Source: Batillaria attramentaria
Taxonomy: Eukaryota; Mollusca; Gastropoda; Batillariidae
Direction: 5' to 3'
DNA: 64,000 bases
NCBI GenBank assembly: GCA_018292915.2
Contig: JACVVK020000086.1
Location: 1,539,001-1,603,000 of the forward strand
Part shown: positions 26,901 to 41,119 of the stretch, one piece after another
Position numbering within the stretch: the stretch's first letter is position 1
How the letters are laid out: each line of letters begins with the position of its first letter
Program-made: the position numbers and the translations under genes
Notes under the pieces: model-generated
Database searches by the model: none
Told to the model about the DNA's origin: nothing
What the model saw: only the letters and a program-made list of their open reading frames with translations

Positions 26901-29900
26901 CAAGCAAACAATACAAAATCTGCGACCTGCTGGCACAATAATGATAATAAACATCTTGAGTTTGAAGCTGCATAAGGAGACCAGAATTTAGGCAGAAACC
27001 ATTGTATAAACCAACACAAGATGAAAGAAGCCAAAAAAAAAAAACTCTGGTCAGGGTATGTACTACAGTGTAACAGTGGAGTGTGCTGACTTCAGAATCC
27101 ACTAATTTACAGTTTCATTTCAATTATTCTGATGATCAAGATCAACATAAAATGTAGTACACTCGAGTTAGTCAAATGATGATAATGAACTCTTGGTTGT
27201 CATCGTGAATGTTACATTTAAATTCAAATTTTAAAATACAAGGGGTTTTGTTGTTTTTGGTGTCTGTGGACTCTGCTTCTAATGCCACAATACCGATAAC
27301 ACTGCAGCAACATACCACTGCTGATTATCTACAGAAACCCAACCACCAGTTCCTGCTGCTAACTTCCTGTTCCTAAAGCGAAGATACCAATATGCTGAAG
27401 CCAGTGATCTGTTTCCCTTGCCCATGGTTTTGCAAGAATACACAGCATGTGGACTGCCTACTCCAGAACTCTCATTGGAGCATCTTGCAAGTTGCTTGGT
27501 AAATCATAGCTCTGTAAGATGGAGGTGAATCAGAGCATGGCACATCACCAGAAAAAAAAAAACGTCATGTAAACCACTGAAACATATGGGGAATGCATCT
27601 GTTCGACAGTCATAACAGTCTCCAACAGAGAACAACCCCCCCCCCCATCCCCCCCCCCCCCCCCAAGAAAAAGCAGAAAGAAACTGGAAATGATCAGTTA
27701 GTTCATGCCAGAACAGGCAAAGAGAAAGCTGAAGTTAGTCAAGAGCGCAGCGCAGTCCATCCAGTCAAACGTGGTATTTAGAAATCTGCAGCAACTACTG
27801 TAAGAAGCTCACTCCATTGTGATCAGCAGGACCTGCTCCTCCCAAGAGCAAGTCAGGAAGCAAGGTTAACTTACGACAGTCTCTTTCATCTTCCCCATCG
27901 GGACAATCAGAGACCTTGTTACAAAGCCGCTTCTTGTCAATGCACATTCCTCGGTCACACTGAAACTGGTCATCACTGCACTTTGTTCCCCCTGTGTTAC
28001 AAGAGTATACAGGTTAACCTCGATCTGGTTATGCCTATATGCAGGCTTGAAAGAACATTCATAATCATAAAATGATACTGGTATTCCACTGTATGGAAGA
28101 CACATTGATAGGGACATTATATGTATAGATTATAAGTGTATCGAGGTTCACCTGTATGAAGTAGTTCACAACACCAACATGTATACATATATATATATGT
28201 ATAGGCCACACCACATAGCAGTCTGTGAGATTTCATGCCCACTTTCTGATCTCACAATATATACACACACAGACTGTCAAACACATCACAAACAATGCTG
28301 CATCACCTGAGAGGACATACACACACACGGACATTAATGGGATACATTGTGAGCATTGTTGAACTATTTCAGATGATATGATATCATTGAACGGTGAGCT
28401 AAATCCACCAACAAAACACATCAACAGGTTGCTGCCTCGTTTGCTCCACTCCCATACACTCCTTTTTCTTCGAATGGTGTTCTGATAGATTCATTGATAC
28501 AGTTCTCACAACTTTGTTTTGTATACATCGATCATTAACCAGATTTCTGCAAATTGGTTGGTATGCAGATATTGGTGGTTTTATATGCTTCCCAACTGGA
28601 ACATGTAACACTGTATGTATGCCATGAAATCCTCCACAACGCACAGTTACCCTCCAGCTCTTACCCCCGCCCCCACTTTCTCTGCACTCCACAAGGCGGC
28701 GCCCTACCATACATATTGTGGAGAAAAGATCATATGCTGAACACTGGCATCCAATACCCCACTACACTGTAAAAAGACATGGCTGTCTTGAAAGGAAGCC
28801 AGAGACACGGAATTGGGAGAGGATGGTGGAGTATGCGGCGTAACAAGCAGCAATGGTGAGCAATGTCTGAGGAGACACTTCAGCTGGTCTGGAAACCTAC
28901 CATCAACTTCACATAAAGCTGTCAATGGACAGACTGGGACTTACCTGTAGCGTTAACCTACATAAAAACTAAGGTGTGATGTTTGTTTAGTGAGCAGTTG
29001 GAGTGAGTCACAGCAGAGTAGCAATGACACTGATGAAAACATCAGACACACAAAAAACAGAACTAAAACAACAACAAAAAACGCCCTGCCTACGTCTTCT
29101 TCTGCCTTCCCCGAAACTTGTAAACACATTCTTCCAAGAATGTGTACTTTTGTACAAGACAGCCTCAGCAATACTGGAAAACATGTTGCTGTAGTAGACT
29201 CTCTCTCTCTCTCTCTCGCAAAATTCATTTTATGACTTCTGGCCACACTTGTATAATTTGTTTCTAATAAAGCTGCATATATCTTCCATGATTACGCTGA
29301 TCAATTTCTTTCATAAGAACCTATGCTTATCAAAGTGAAGTTCATGAGTGAGATTTCTTCCTTTGGCTGCACCAAGAAATGCTCATATCAGCACAGCTTG
29401 TAAGGTTGGTAGCTCTCCAACTCTCTCCTCTGTCTCAGTGCTAGATAATTTTCTTTCCAGGTGCAAGAATTTACATAATACTGAAACCAGGTCTGGAAGC
29501 TATGCATGCCTGTAGCCTGGGGGCTAGCTGTTGGGCCATAAATGTGTGCCAACACAATTCTTCTACAGCATGATGTCTCTATCATATGAACAGAGCGTAA
29601 GAGTAGCAGGTTTGGTTTATGTCCACATCATCGTACTACTACTGTTGAGCCTTGAAAATGGTGGACAAAAGAAATGGTGTCTGTGTTGTGTATTAATTAA
29701 CGCGCACTGTACCAGCAAACAATCAACATAGCTTGTACGTGTACCTTCATTCTTAAACTCCATGGAACCACTTCTGCAAACTACATTGAAAAGCACTTTA
29801 CTGCCCACAGTAAATTTATACAAACAAATAATGCACAATTCACACTTCTGCTTCTTTGCAGTGCACACAAGACACCAACAGCCATTGTATACATTTGTAA

Positions 29901-32900
29901 GCAACATTTAACACCACAATACAGAATTCTTTAGAAGGTGATACAAATCTTCACATACAACAGCCACACTGCAAAACACTGACACAGACATGACAATCAC
30001 ACTCATACAGGTAATAACCACATACATGACATATGTACAAATTTGCAGCTCACCCTCTAGTGATTCGAATGAAAATCCTTCAGGACTGACCCCATAGGAG
30101 CCAATAATTCCACTTCGCACGGCTTCTTCTAACACTGCCTGCAATCTTTTAGGATCTGTAAAACCCTCTGATCCTAAATCCAGTGTCACCAACACAGATC
30201 CCGGGCTGAAATTCAAACCAGCAATAATGTTTACAAACAATTCATGTCATCTCGATATCAACTGTACGATTATGGTAAACATATATGACATAATATAGCA
30301 TCCACTTTACACTTAGCTGCAGTCCTAATGATTTTCGGACAGTGAACAAGGCATCCTGTATTTGAATGAATTATCTGCATCATTATGTGCTGCGTTAGGT
30401 CTGTTCCACAAGCTTTGCTTTTGTTGCCTTTCCTTCCAAACTCTCTACACGCTTATTCATCTATTTCCTCCAATACTCCAGTAATGGTACATGTAATATG
30501 TATCTGGTCAAGAGTACAGAGGTGAGTCGACTGCTCAAAATGGCTACCCATTCACATGAATGATGCTACAAATTTGTTTAAAAAGCATGCACAGTTGTCT
30601 ACTTTGGCTCACTTGTTCAGTATAAATCAGAGTTTCAAACAGTGAGAATTGGATGTGGTACATTTATTTCTTGCGTTTAAAACTCTGGGTTTTTGGCGAA
30701 AAATCGGTGATTGCAGTGGAAGAAAAACGTGACAGAAAATACTTGCGATCGCTTAAGTGTTATTTTGAGAAACATGGAGAACGGTCAGTGAACCCATTTG
30801 CTGTCTCCAAATGCTCAAAACTGCCTTTATTTCAGTCGGCATAGTGGCAGGTGTCAAATATTTTCCGTTTTTTAGAAAAATGACTGAAAATGTAGGCACG
30901 TTTGGACATAACGTCGGCGTAAACTTCCGATGATCAACATCGACCACCGAGGTCGAACGTACTTTTGTCCTGCGAAATACCTAACTTGCATGATCTCAGC
31001 ATCGTTTTTTCACTCTTTATTTTTCATGGAAGAACACCGATATATCTCGTGTTGTTGAAAAGAAACTTCGTGTTGATTTCGAAGACCCGACGGTGTGTTA
31101 ATTTTACTGTTATGTTCACGCGAGAAAAAATCGATCGCTACACTCGGGTATGAGATAAATTCAACTAGCGGCCGTTTCAAACACAAGCTAGAAGCATGAT
31201 TTCTTTGAGCCGATGACTTTGATTACCGTCACTGGAGGAGGCAGCCGATAATCCCGAGGGTAAGTTTTAAGAGTTAGGTGTTATCTTCAGACAAATCTAG
31301 TCAACTCAGCAGCAAAAAGTGAATAAACACAAAGAGTCTGTGTTCTTGTGCATTTTGGAATACTGCTGACAACAGCGGCAATGGTAAACTCGATGTTAAT
31401 GTGGTGATTGGTATCAACAACACGTGGATGTTAATCCTTGTCGTGATTCTAATCGATACAGCCGTGGAGACATTTGTGGTTTAGGTTGTAAACGTTATGT
31501 TCATGACTCTGTTACAAAAGTTGTGTATTCAGCAACAAACAATGAATGCTTTGGGTATTTTTAGGTGGAAAGCTACTCAGAAAAAGATCCTTTGCGGGGA
31601 GTAAAGCTTTCTTATGTAAAATTTCAGATGTCTCTGGTTTGAACACAACTTTACTCACAAACTAAGGTCGTCAGCATTATGTTCAAACTCGTACGACGAC
31701 AAGTCTACCACCAAACAAAAATAAAATATCCTGCTAAACATCTTTGGAATAATTTTTCTCCCAGGAGTCTTGAAAATTTCCATTCAAACACATTTTTGTG
31801 TGTTCATCTGTTTGTTTATTGAAGTTAACTTTACACACCGTACCCAGATTCATGCAGTTGTTATATTATGTACAAACAACAACTTGGGCATTCCTTCATT
31901 TTTTTAATGGCCAGAAATAGAGGATAGCGAAATTATGTGTTTTTATTCATGACTGTTTTTTTTTTCCAGGATCACACCAATAGAAAATGTGCAGGAGCTG
32001 TTTGTGTTTGAACACAACTTTATACACAGACAGTGGGTTTCAAGTTATGTTCAGTAAAAGGTTACATTTTTTTCCTCTGCTGTACTGAAAAATGATATGT
32101 ATTCACTATTTCCTATGCTGTGAGCCCCTTTTTGATTATAGCAGTTTGTATACATCATCCCTGTGTGTGTTTGAGTGAAAGCTGTTGCATGAGTGTTTGT
32201 CAAGTTAAGTTCCAGCAACTTGATAATGACAGTTAACAATTTTATTATGCTTTTAAATCATATTTTTGTGAAGAGAATGTGTACCTTCGATTAAAGCACA
32301 CTTCCTGGTAAAACATTTTTTTGTTCCGTTTCCTCTTGTTTGATTTTGACAGTCTCAAATGAGTCTGTCACAGTGTAGTGTTATGTTCAAAGTTGCGTAA
32401 AGTTACATTCATGTAGCTTGAGATAGCAATTATCTATGGGATTAAGCTTAAAATCATACTTTGAGGGGGTTAAAGAGTACCTCCCATTGAACCACACTTA
32501 CTACAACTGATATGTTTTGTTCTTTTTCCTTCTGGTTGACTTTAGCTATCTGAAATTTGTCTGTCACAGTGTAATGTTGTGTTCAAGTGTGTCAAGTTAT
32601 GTTCAGACAGCTGGATATGATAATAATTCATGTGTTAAATCTGTTAGATACATTTTTGTGTGACTAAGGTGTATTTACCATAAAAACAAAGTCACTGGTA
32701 ATATATTTTTTTGTACCTTTTCCTTCTGTGTGACTTTAAAAGTTTGGAATGAGTCTGTCATGTTGTAATGTTATGTTTAAGCATGCTCAGTTCTTTCTTT
32801 GATCACTTTATTCAGGGACACAGTGAAGTAGCAACCGTTATTTTTGATTTTGCATGTATTTCAAGGGTCAGTCCTTAATTTTACTGGGAAACAATAATAA

Positions 32901-34845
32901 CTGGAATAAAATGTTTAGCTTTTTAAAGGGTTTTATTGACATGTTCCGTCAAGCAGAAAACCAGAAACATTTGAATCCATTTCTGTTCACATATCATTTA
33001 TTATTGTTCATGTATTGCACTACATTATTATTGAGTAACCCAAACAATGTTCTTAAGAAGTTTTTATTGACCAAACAGTATCAGTACTCTGTCATAATGG
33101 TGCTCATTTCAGTTTAGCATGCTGCTTGATGTAAAGTTATGTTCACACCACTTTTTCATTGTATTTCTATGCATCTGGTGAGTCTTTCCTTCTCTTTTGT
33201 AAGATTGTTGAAGGTTAAGCCTTCAAAATAAAAACACAAAATGCAAACAACATCACTGGTTTGTTTTTGCCTTGAAATTTCAAGTCAGCAAAATTGTGAC
33301 AGTGTTTAATGTTATGTACAAACTCACAACTTATTTTTTCAAATACGGCCAATCGACAACTTGTATGAGAAAATCAGATACGGTGAAGATTGCTCATGAC
33401 AAGACACACCAAATTCATATAAAATAGTTTGTTTATCACTTTGCTGAAAACTGGGTACTCATGTCACACTCACTCGACTCAACTCTGTACTCTTGACCAT
33501 CTGTGTAAAGCATCCTTGCAAATAAGCCAATCGTACAGCAGTGAAGCATCCCATAACCAAGGAATAGTTCGCTCTTCGGGGAATTCAATCTACATATTTC
33601 ACCAAGAAAAAATGTACACACAATACTTCTAAAAGCTAAGAAAAACGTGAAAGCTGTTCATTCATCTCTACATGTAGCATCTCTCTAAACAGGCACAAGG
33701 ATTTGCTCAGAGATGCTAAGTGATTCAGACACCCTCTACTGTGCAGAAGGATGAAGCAAAAACTACCCACACTATTTTGTTCACTATAGTCTTTACTTAC
33801 AAAAAATACAGCTGATCAACTAAACAAAGGGATTCAGGAACACCTGTACAAATATCAACTGATGTGTGCTAGCACTTGCTAAAGAAATTTACATAACATG
33901 TATGACGTTATACAACCAAAAAAGTGCACTCCGTGGTGTGTGCACCTACCAAGTATGTCATCCTGCATTACTAAATCACTGCCATTTGCACCCATCCTTA
34001 CTATGCTAAACTCTCGTTTAAAAGATGACAGTGTTAAAAAATCAACTCATTGCTTGGGTTTCTAAGCCATGATACGAATTGAAAAGCAATGTGCTGGAAC
34101 ATGCAGAGAGAAGCATGATTCTGATTGGGCAACAATCTTGTCCAACCTGTAGTAAATATTTTTGCAATGACAAAAATAACAATACTGTATTACTATATGA
34201 AATCCTCATCACACAGTCTGTATGTAAGCACTGGGTATAAGTATGGAATGAAGAAGTGTGCCCAGAGGTCTATGTTTGCTTTTGCAAGAGAGCATGCAAA
34301 AAAACCCTTTGATCTACACTGAGTCACAAGGCATGTCATTGTCAAGCGTACCGATTACCGATGTCACCAAACTGGCTCCTGCAATACAGGCCAAAGCACG
34401 TCACAGAGTGATGATGACGAAAGATCAACAAGATTCAATCAAACCTGACTTAAATGTGACTGATTCAGGATAACAGTACGTGTACAAGCATGGATTTTGG
34501 AATATTTTCTCAGAGGAGGATGGTGTGTCACATACTTTTTCCGTGTCCTACAGATCTACTGAACAGATGTACAACCAACCACCTGAACTGATGGGGTAAA
34601 TCAAATGTACCATGTAGTTTGTACTGGTAAAGGTGGTGCTAATGATGTTGGGTATTTGATTATGTTAAACGTAAACCAACCCCCTCCTTTGAATTAAAAA
34701 ACAAACAAACAGCGTTTTATTAAATCTGCATTTACAGTGCAACTGTTCATCTCTTGCAGGTTCCATTGCTAAAAAAAACACACAGAGTGAGACTGGTAAC
34801 TTTTGCCAGCTAAAATGTTTTAATTCCCCCACTTCACATGGGCTG

Positions 34846-34912
<67 letters not shown>

Positions 34913-36684
34913 GAGTGTTTTTGGTTGTTGGTTTAGGGAGTTTCGGTTTTCATGGTGTCTGTCTGGGTTGTTTTTTGCTTCTGTGAGTTTTTTCTAGTGG
35001 AAACATTTAATGACACCAAAGGGTAGCCTACACACAGCATTACTCATCTGCTGATGTCAAATATTCACTTGCTTCATGAAGGTGAACATAGGACTGCTGG
35101 CACAATGCTGTGTACAGCCAGACGACCCCTTTTGTTTCAGTATCTGGGCAGCAGTTGTAGGTGAGAGAGGAATGCAGGCGGGGAGCGTTTATGTGAAAAG
35201 TGAAAACAGAACTGTGTCTATGTAAGTACAACCTGTTTCTTTTTGTCTACTGTAGTCTGCCCATTAAATTTTTCTGTCCAAGAGTCATTGCTTGCTGAAT
35301 GAATGACCCTCTCCACGTCTCTATCATAAAGAACCAGTAAAATGGTGCAGCATCTAGCATCCAATGTGTACCACAGTCAACACACTGACCTTAAGGCTCA
35401 GCGCTATAGTGGTGGGGGTCTACCAAACTTAAACAAGACATTTCATTTTCCCACTCTCTGGGAGCATAGGGAACAAAGAAAAAAATGTAAATAAATTTTA
35501 AAAAATGGAAAAAAAATGAAAAATGGAAAAAGAGAAAAACATTGCAATGCAATAATAACAACATTGCCAAAACAACACTGCAAATGAATAAACCAAAAAA
35601 AGTTTGTTGAAATGAACTTTTAGGACATCTGTGGACTTTGTAGCAGAACAATAACCACATCACATTATTTTGTTTTCATATTGCTGAACTCTCAAGTACT
35701 TTGACATAACAATTATGTACAAAATAAAATATATATATATATGTATATTCATAATTACTCACCTAAACTGTAAAATTGTGACTAACTGCTGCCCTGGTAT
35801 ATCCCTAAAGAGGAGCTCAATGGCACGAGCGAGGCGACTGGAAAGTTCTTGAAATTCCTCACTGTTCCGGTCACCCAGCTGAGATGAATATACAAGGTCC
35901 GTAAAATTTAATTTCACTCGGTAAAACACTGAAACAAAAGAAAACAAAAGACAGTGAGTTTTCATTTTAAAAAAAGAAAGCAAATTTATACATTCAACCA
36001 GGAAATCATGTTTCACGTTACAATGTTTTGCCACCCAACTGCAGAATTTTATGCATTACAAAACTCAGTCGAGCTATACTAAAAAATTCATATGGCTTTA
36101 TTTCAGCAAATAAACTTTTCTGGGTCACGCCTGTGACTCCACCAAGTGTGCTTGTTTGATCGTTCACAGGCACCATTCTGTGAAAGCAACGATGCAACAG
36201 CAGACAGAAAAGTTCAGCTTGTCCTTAGTCAAGCATTAAACAGTTGATTTTCTGAGAAATGCTTTTTGTGAAATGCCATCTCTCTCTCCTACAAAAAGTT
36301 ACCCCGGTGTGAAACCTGCAAGATACAACGGACCCATGATTTTCAAACTGTAAAAAGAAGCTGATTTGGCCTTGCTAGGTGGGATTCTGATGTTGCTCCA
36401 GTTTGTTCCTTGAGAAGTGAATTGGCCATCCTGTCAGAGGGGCTAACAAGACTGGAATACCTACTCCAGCCACGCCTGGCAGTAAGTTTAGTGCCCGGAC
36501 CAAGAGAAGCTAGCTTTGCATGGAAGCACTAACATATATTGAGCCCTGGAAATGGTACTGCCCCTTCAATATCTGCATAAAAATCAGTCAAGCCATTCTT
36601 TTCTAATTCGCAATGTGCAACAAAATCAGTGAACATTGTCACTTTGTATTTAATGCCCAGAAACATTAAAGAGTGCCACATGTA

Positions 36685-36775
<91 letters not shown>

Positions 36776-39700
36776 CGTGCTATGTCTATGTCTTTGCAAA
36801 GAGGCGAGCCTGTGGCGGGTCAAACAGCAGACCTGTGTGTCTGACTGCAAACCTGTAATTCATCCTGATTCCCAGTACTACCACATGTTGTACACGGTCT
36901 TTCCTGTCTTGGGATTCCCATGAGGTAAAGAACTCTGGGCAGATCCCAGACACTTCCCTTATCAAAAACAGCAACTCTTCGCACTTTCTCTGCCGCTCCT
37001 ATTCCAGTTTCTATGGCTTAGATCCTGTCTCAACATTCCATGCGTTGAGCAGAGTTTGCACCTGTCGGGGCCGTGTAGCGTTCGGCACTACCGCAATAAA
37101 ACACGAAACGAGCCAGTGCAGCTTCCTCTTTCAACTCCAGCCATTTGTCATTCCGGTCCAAAAATCTCTGAAACCGGGGTAGAAACTTGTGGTGGAGTTC
37201 AGGTCCGCCCTAGGTTAGTGGTGAACATGATGCACCATTGAACTTTTCGAGTTCAGGATTTCTCGCACATTTCCTGACCCTACTCCAAAATCCCCACATC
37301 CATTCCAACAGAAACGATGCTGAAGGGTTTTTTACGTGCAAATGTCAAACTGAATAGGAATTGAAAAGATGTCATTATGGCAATCGTAAGACAGCGGGGG
37401 TGCTATGACGTACGTAATCCCAAATGCCGACAGGGAAGTGGGCGTTGTTGGGAGCCCGAGTTGGGGCATACTGGGGTGCTGGAATGATGCGAAGGGCTTG
37501 CTGCTTTTTGTGACATTTGAGGCCGTGCTCACCCTTTGCTCTCCATGAGTAGTTTCCTACCTAAGAAGGCCATTTTCCAAATGCATTTTTTTAAAGCGCA
37601 TTTTCTGGGTGCACACGGCTGTTGTGTGCAAAATAAAATTATAAGTTGCACGCGGACAGTGTAGGTTTTACACCCACCAAGAAATCTTACCGGCAGTATT
37701 AAGGCATATAGGGCCGCTCTGATAAGTTTAGACCTATTTCCCCTTGGGGGTGGGGGGGGGGGGAGTTTAACGTCCTTTTCCACCACGGAAGGGTGACATC
37801 AAAGACAGGGCAAAGACTGAGAAAAAAGCCAGCACAAATATTTGGCCCCTTCCGGGACTTCCCCTTAAACCATTTTTCGTGGGAGTGACATCTTCACTGT
37901 GCACTACACATTATAATTTTTTTTGCACACAATAGCCGCATGCACCCACACACGACAAAAGACATCAAAGACAACATTTGAAAATATTTGTTGTGTACAT
38001 TTTCTGGTGACTGGTGATTCTATCGTCACATTCGGCAGGTTGTTTGTCAAAATGCGTTCAAAAGAATGCCCTCGGAAAAAGTTTTTCGTACCTAGGAAAC
38101 TACATTTGACAAATGAATTTTGGTGAGCAAAAGTGAGCACACCATCAAAGTTTAAAAGCAGCATGCAGTTCAATTATTCCATGGAAGCCTACGCAACAGT
38201 CTTTGCACACTGCTTTGTGTTTTTTTGTTTTGTTTTTATGTTTGTTTTGTTTTTGTTTTTTTCTGATTGCATACATGTGCAAGGTAAGGTTGTGTAGCGA
38301 ACCGGCCCCCGTAGTGTAGTGGTTAGCACATCGGACCATGGACACCCGGGTTCGAGTCCCAGCCGAGGCAAGCAGGATTTTTCCGGAAGAAAACTGTTTC
38401 TACGAAACTTGTTTACCGTGGGTTTTCCAAGGAACCTGAAGGTCGGCTGCGCGGCCTGGATTACAATGCCCACCTCAGTGCTAGTTCTACATTTCAGCAA
38501 CACACAGGTTTCTGCGATGCTGTACTGGCAAGAATCTCTTATGAGTTGCGTAATGTCATCGCACCGAGCTGCCAGTAGTGTACGGGCCATAAAAACACTC
38601 ACACAACTTGGCAGCCGTCGGAGAACTGTTCAACGAGTACAAGTAGTGATGTACAACTATTTTCCCCAGGACCCAATATCACAGCAACCGTAGCACCAAG
38701 TGAGAATGTTAGATTTCCCAAGAACGTATGCCTCGGCATCCCCCGTAAAAAGAAAGAGAGAAAAGAAGCAACAGCTAAAGTCCCTGACAGCACCGCCGGG
38801 ACGGGGTAATCCGTGGAAGAATGATCCAGATGAGAGGAATCTGCCGACTGTCAGACTTGTCACCGACTCCCACACACGGCTACACACACAGACGCTAAGC
38901 CTCAACATATTTTGTCAATGGGACCTCTGTCAGACCACTAATGGAATCGGAACGGGTCAGGAAAGGTTACTGCAAGGGAAAAAATGTTGCTATCCAACAG
39001 TAACTACAGCCCAAGTTTTTTTTGGGTTTTTTTCACCCTAATGTTAGACACGCGGCTGCAATCGATATATCTATACGCTTTTTTCTTGGCACAGCACGTG
39101 CAACACAGGACAAAAGATCGTCTGTAACTTGTGTAATGTGTCTTGCTTGTCAGGAACCATTCCTAGGCCCTCTTCAGTACACCTACCCTTTCTGAGTAAT
39201 AAGTAACACAGACGATTTGCACCTTATCCTGGTTGTGACAAGTCTTCAAATGTATGTTTATGTGAACAACATCGTGTAGCGTCTACTTCTGCTGTTCAAG
39301 AGCTGAGCATTCCAAAAAAAAAAGTTTTTGAAATGTACTTGGCAAGTGTCATTAGAGAACAAGTATCCCTGACCAACACCCATAATTTTAGCACCATAAA
39401 GCTTTCCCCCAACCTTTGAAGCCAGCGAGTGCCAATTCGTGTGCAACAAATGCCGTGCAAACCTGCAGAGATCAACCAGATGGCCGCGCCAACATAACTA
39501 CACCACACTTGGAAGTTCAAGTTCACATGGCCGGCATTTTTCCTAGCCTTGGGACGACCGAGATGGATTTGGGGGCGGACAGGTCGCCTTCGAGTGAGAG
39601 ACGTCACAAAGCCAACACTTTGTTAGCTGGCGGGAGGGAGGAGGTTTGGGGACAGTTACAAGGCTCAGGTGTAGTAGCAATGGTCAAGTCAATTGGATTG

Positions 39701-41050
39701 GATACACGGGGTCATTCGACTCTACCCCATCCTGTGTCACATTCCTTACAACTGCTGTCTGTTGGGGTGGATGGAGTATAGAGTGACTCATTCATGGGCC
39801 TTTGTTGATATGGACAGCGATAGCGACGACCCACGGACTAACAGTGGCCGGGACATCCAGTTCTGTAATTCAAGATACGAAAAGCCACAGTGGCTTTCAA
39901 GGCGTATTTCAAAAGGCTGTCAGTGGTTGAATGTGACGCTTGAGACTGTGTGTGCGCGGAGAACAGGCTGATAGTACGCCGAGATCTTCTCCATTGCCTT
40001 CGAAATTTCCTTTGCTTTGGTGATAAACTAGGTGAAATTCATGACAAACACAAGAAGACACGCTGCTTCCTTACCTGGGTAACCTGGAACTGATGGTTTT
40101 ACGGTTCCGCTGCCGTCTTCCTCGTCTGGTGTGGAACCGGGTTCGTCTGCTAGCAAATCCTCGTCGTCTGATATCAATGGCACTTCATTGGCTGCCCTTT
40201 TTACTACTTTCACTTCATGATCACTGTCAGCAAACTCAAAGTCCCTCTCCTGCAAACATATCAAAACGAGTCACACTTAACACTCAAAACACACTGTCAA
40301 AATTACACAATTATATTCAGTGCGATTCGGCGAATAGGAAACGGTGAAAATGGCCCTATTCTATCTTATTCAGTAATTCTCTCTTCAGTTGCGAAGAAGT
40401 AATGCTGGGAAAACAAAATTTGATTGTCCGTATCCGCCGCAGTCGATGCGAACACGGACCAAGCCCGGACGGATCAGCTAGACTATACTCTCTCTCTCTC
40501 TTTACTAGCGCGCGCGCGCACACACACACACAGGCGCGCGCGCGCGCACACACACACAGGCGCGCGCGCGCGCGCGCGAAAGGTACGATACAAGCCTTAC
40601 ACATCACTTTAAGAAATACTGATTCGTCAACATTTTCACAGTACCAGTCTCCGACACCTTTTTCAGGATGCCTAGTTCATACACATGTCCTTGGACACAG
40701 ATTCGTTGTTTCCCTTTCATCAAGGCAAACGCCTTAGGAACGCCCAGCTCTGGTATCGGATAGTAATTGCATCAGCCGGTACGCGTAGTGGCCGTGAGAA
40801 AACGTCGAGCGACAAGATAAGCAAGGCAAAATGCCGACAGCAATCTCTCTCGCCTTTGTCTAAAATGATCAGCTGCCAGGCATGTCTGGCACCTTGAGCC
40901 TCTGGCATCACACGATAAAGCTGTGTCAATAAACAGTGCTCCGTTTACACCCACTACTCCCCTTTTGTCAAAGGATCTCTACAAGCTGGGTCACTCAATC
41001 CTACATGTGCTTTTCGTTACTTTTAATTCCACATGAATTTGTTCAACAGC

Positions 41051-41119
<69 letters not shown>

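Larger units (their letters stand above)
35929..40074. other. Intron 2, acidic exon to SEA
   Basis: 4.1 kb holding a GT microsatellite (36687), a family A SINE fragment (37740) and a family B SINE (38304). Base composition becomes more GC-rich from about 36900. No coding exon is seen. Confidence 0.5.

Noticed and set aside
38304..38376. Possible functional tRNA gene
   Set aside because: A and B boxes are good, but the acceptor stem has two mismatches and the anticodon stem does not pair. A SINE head fits better.
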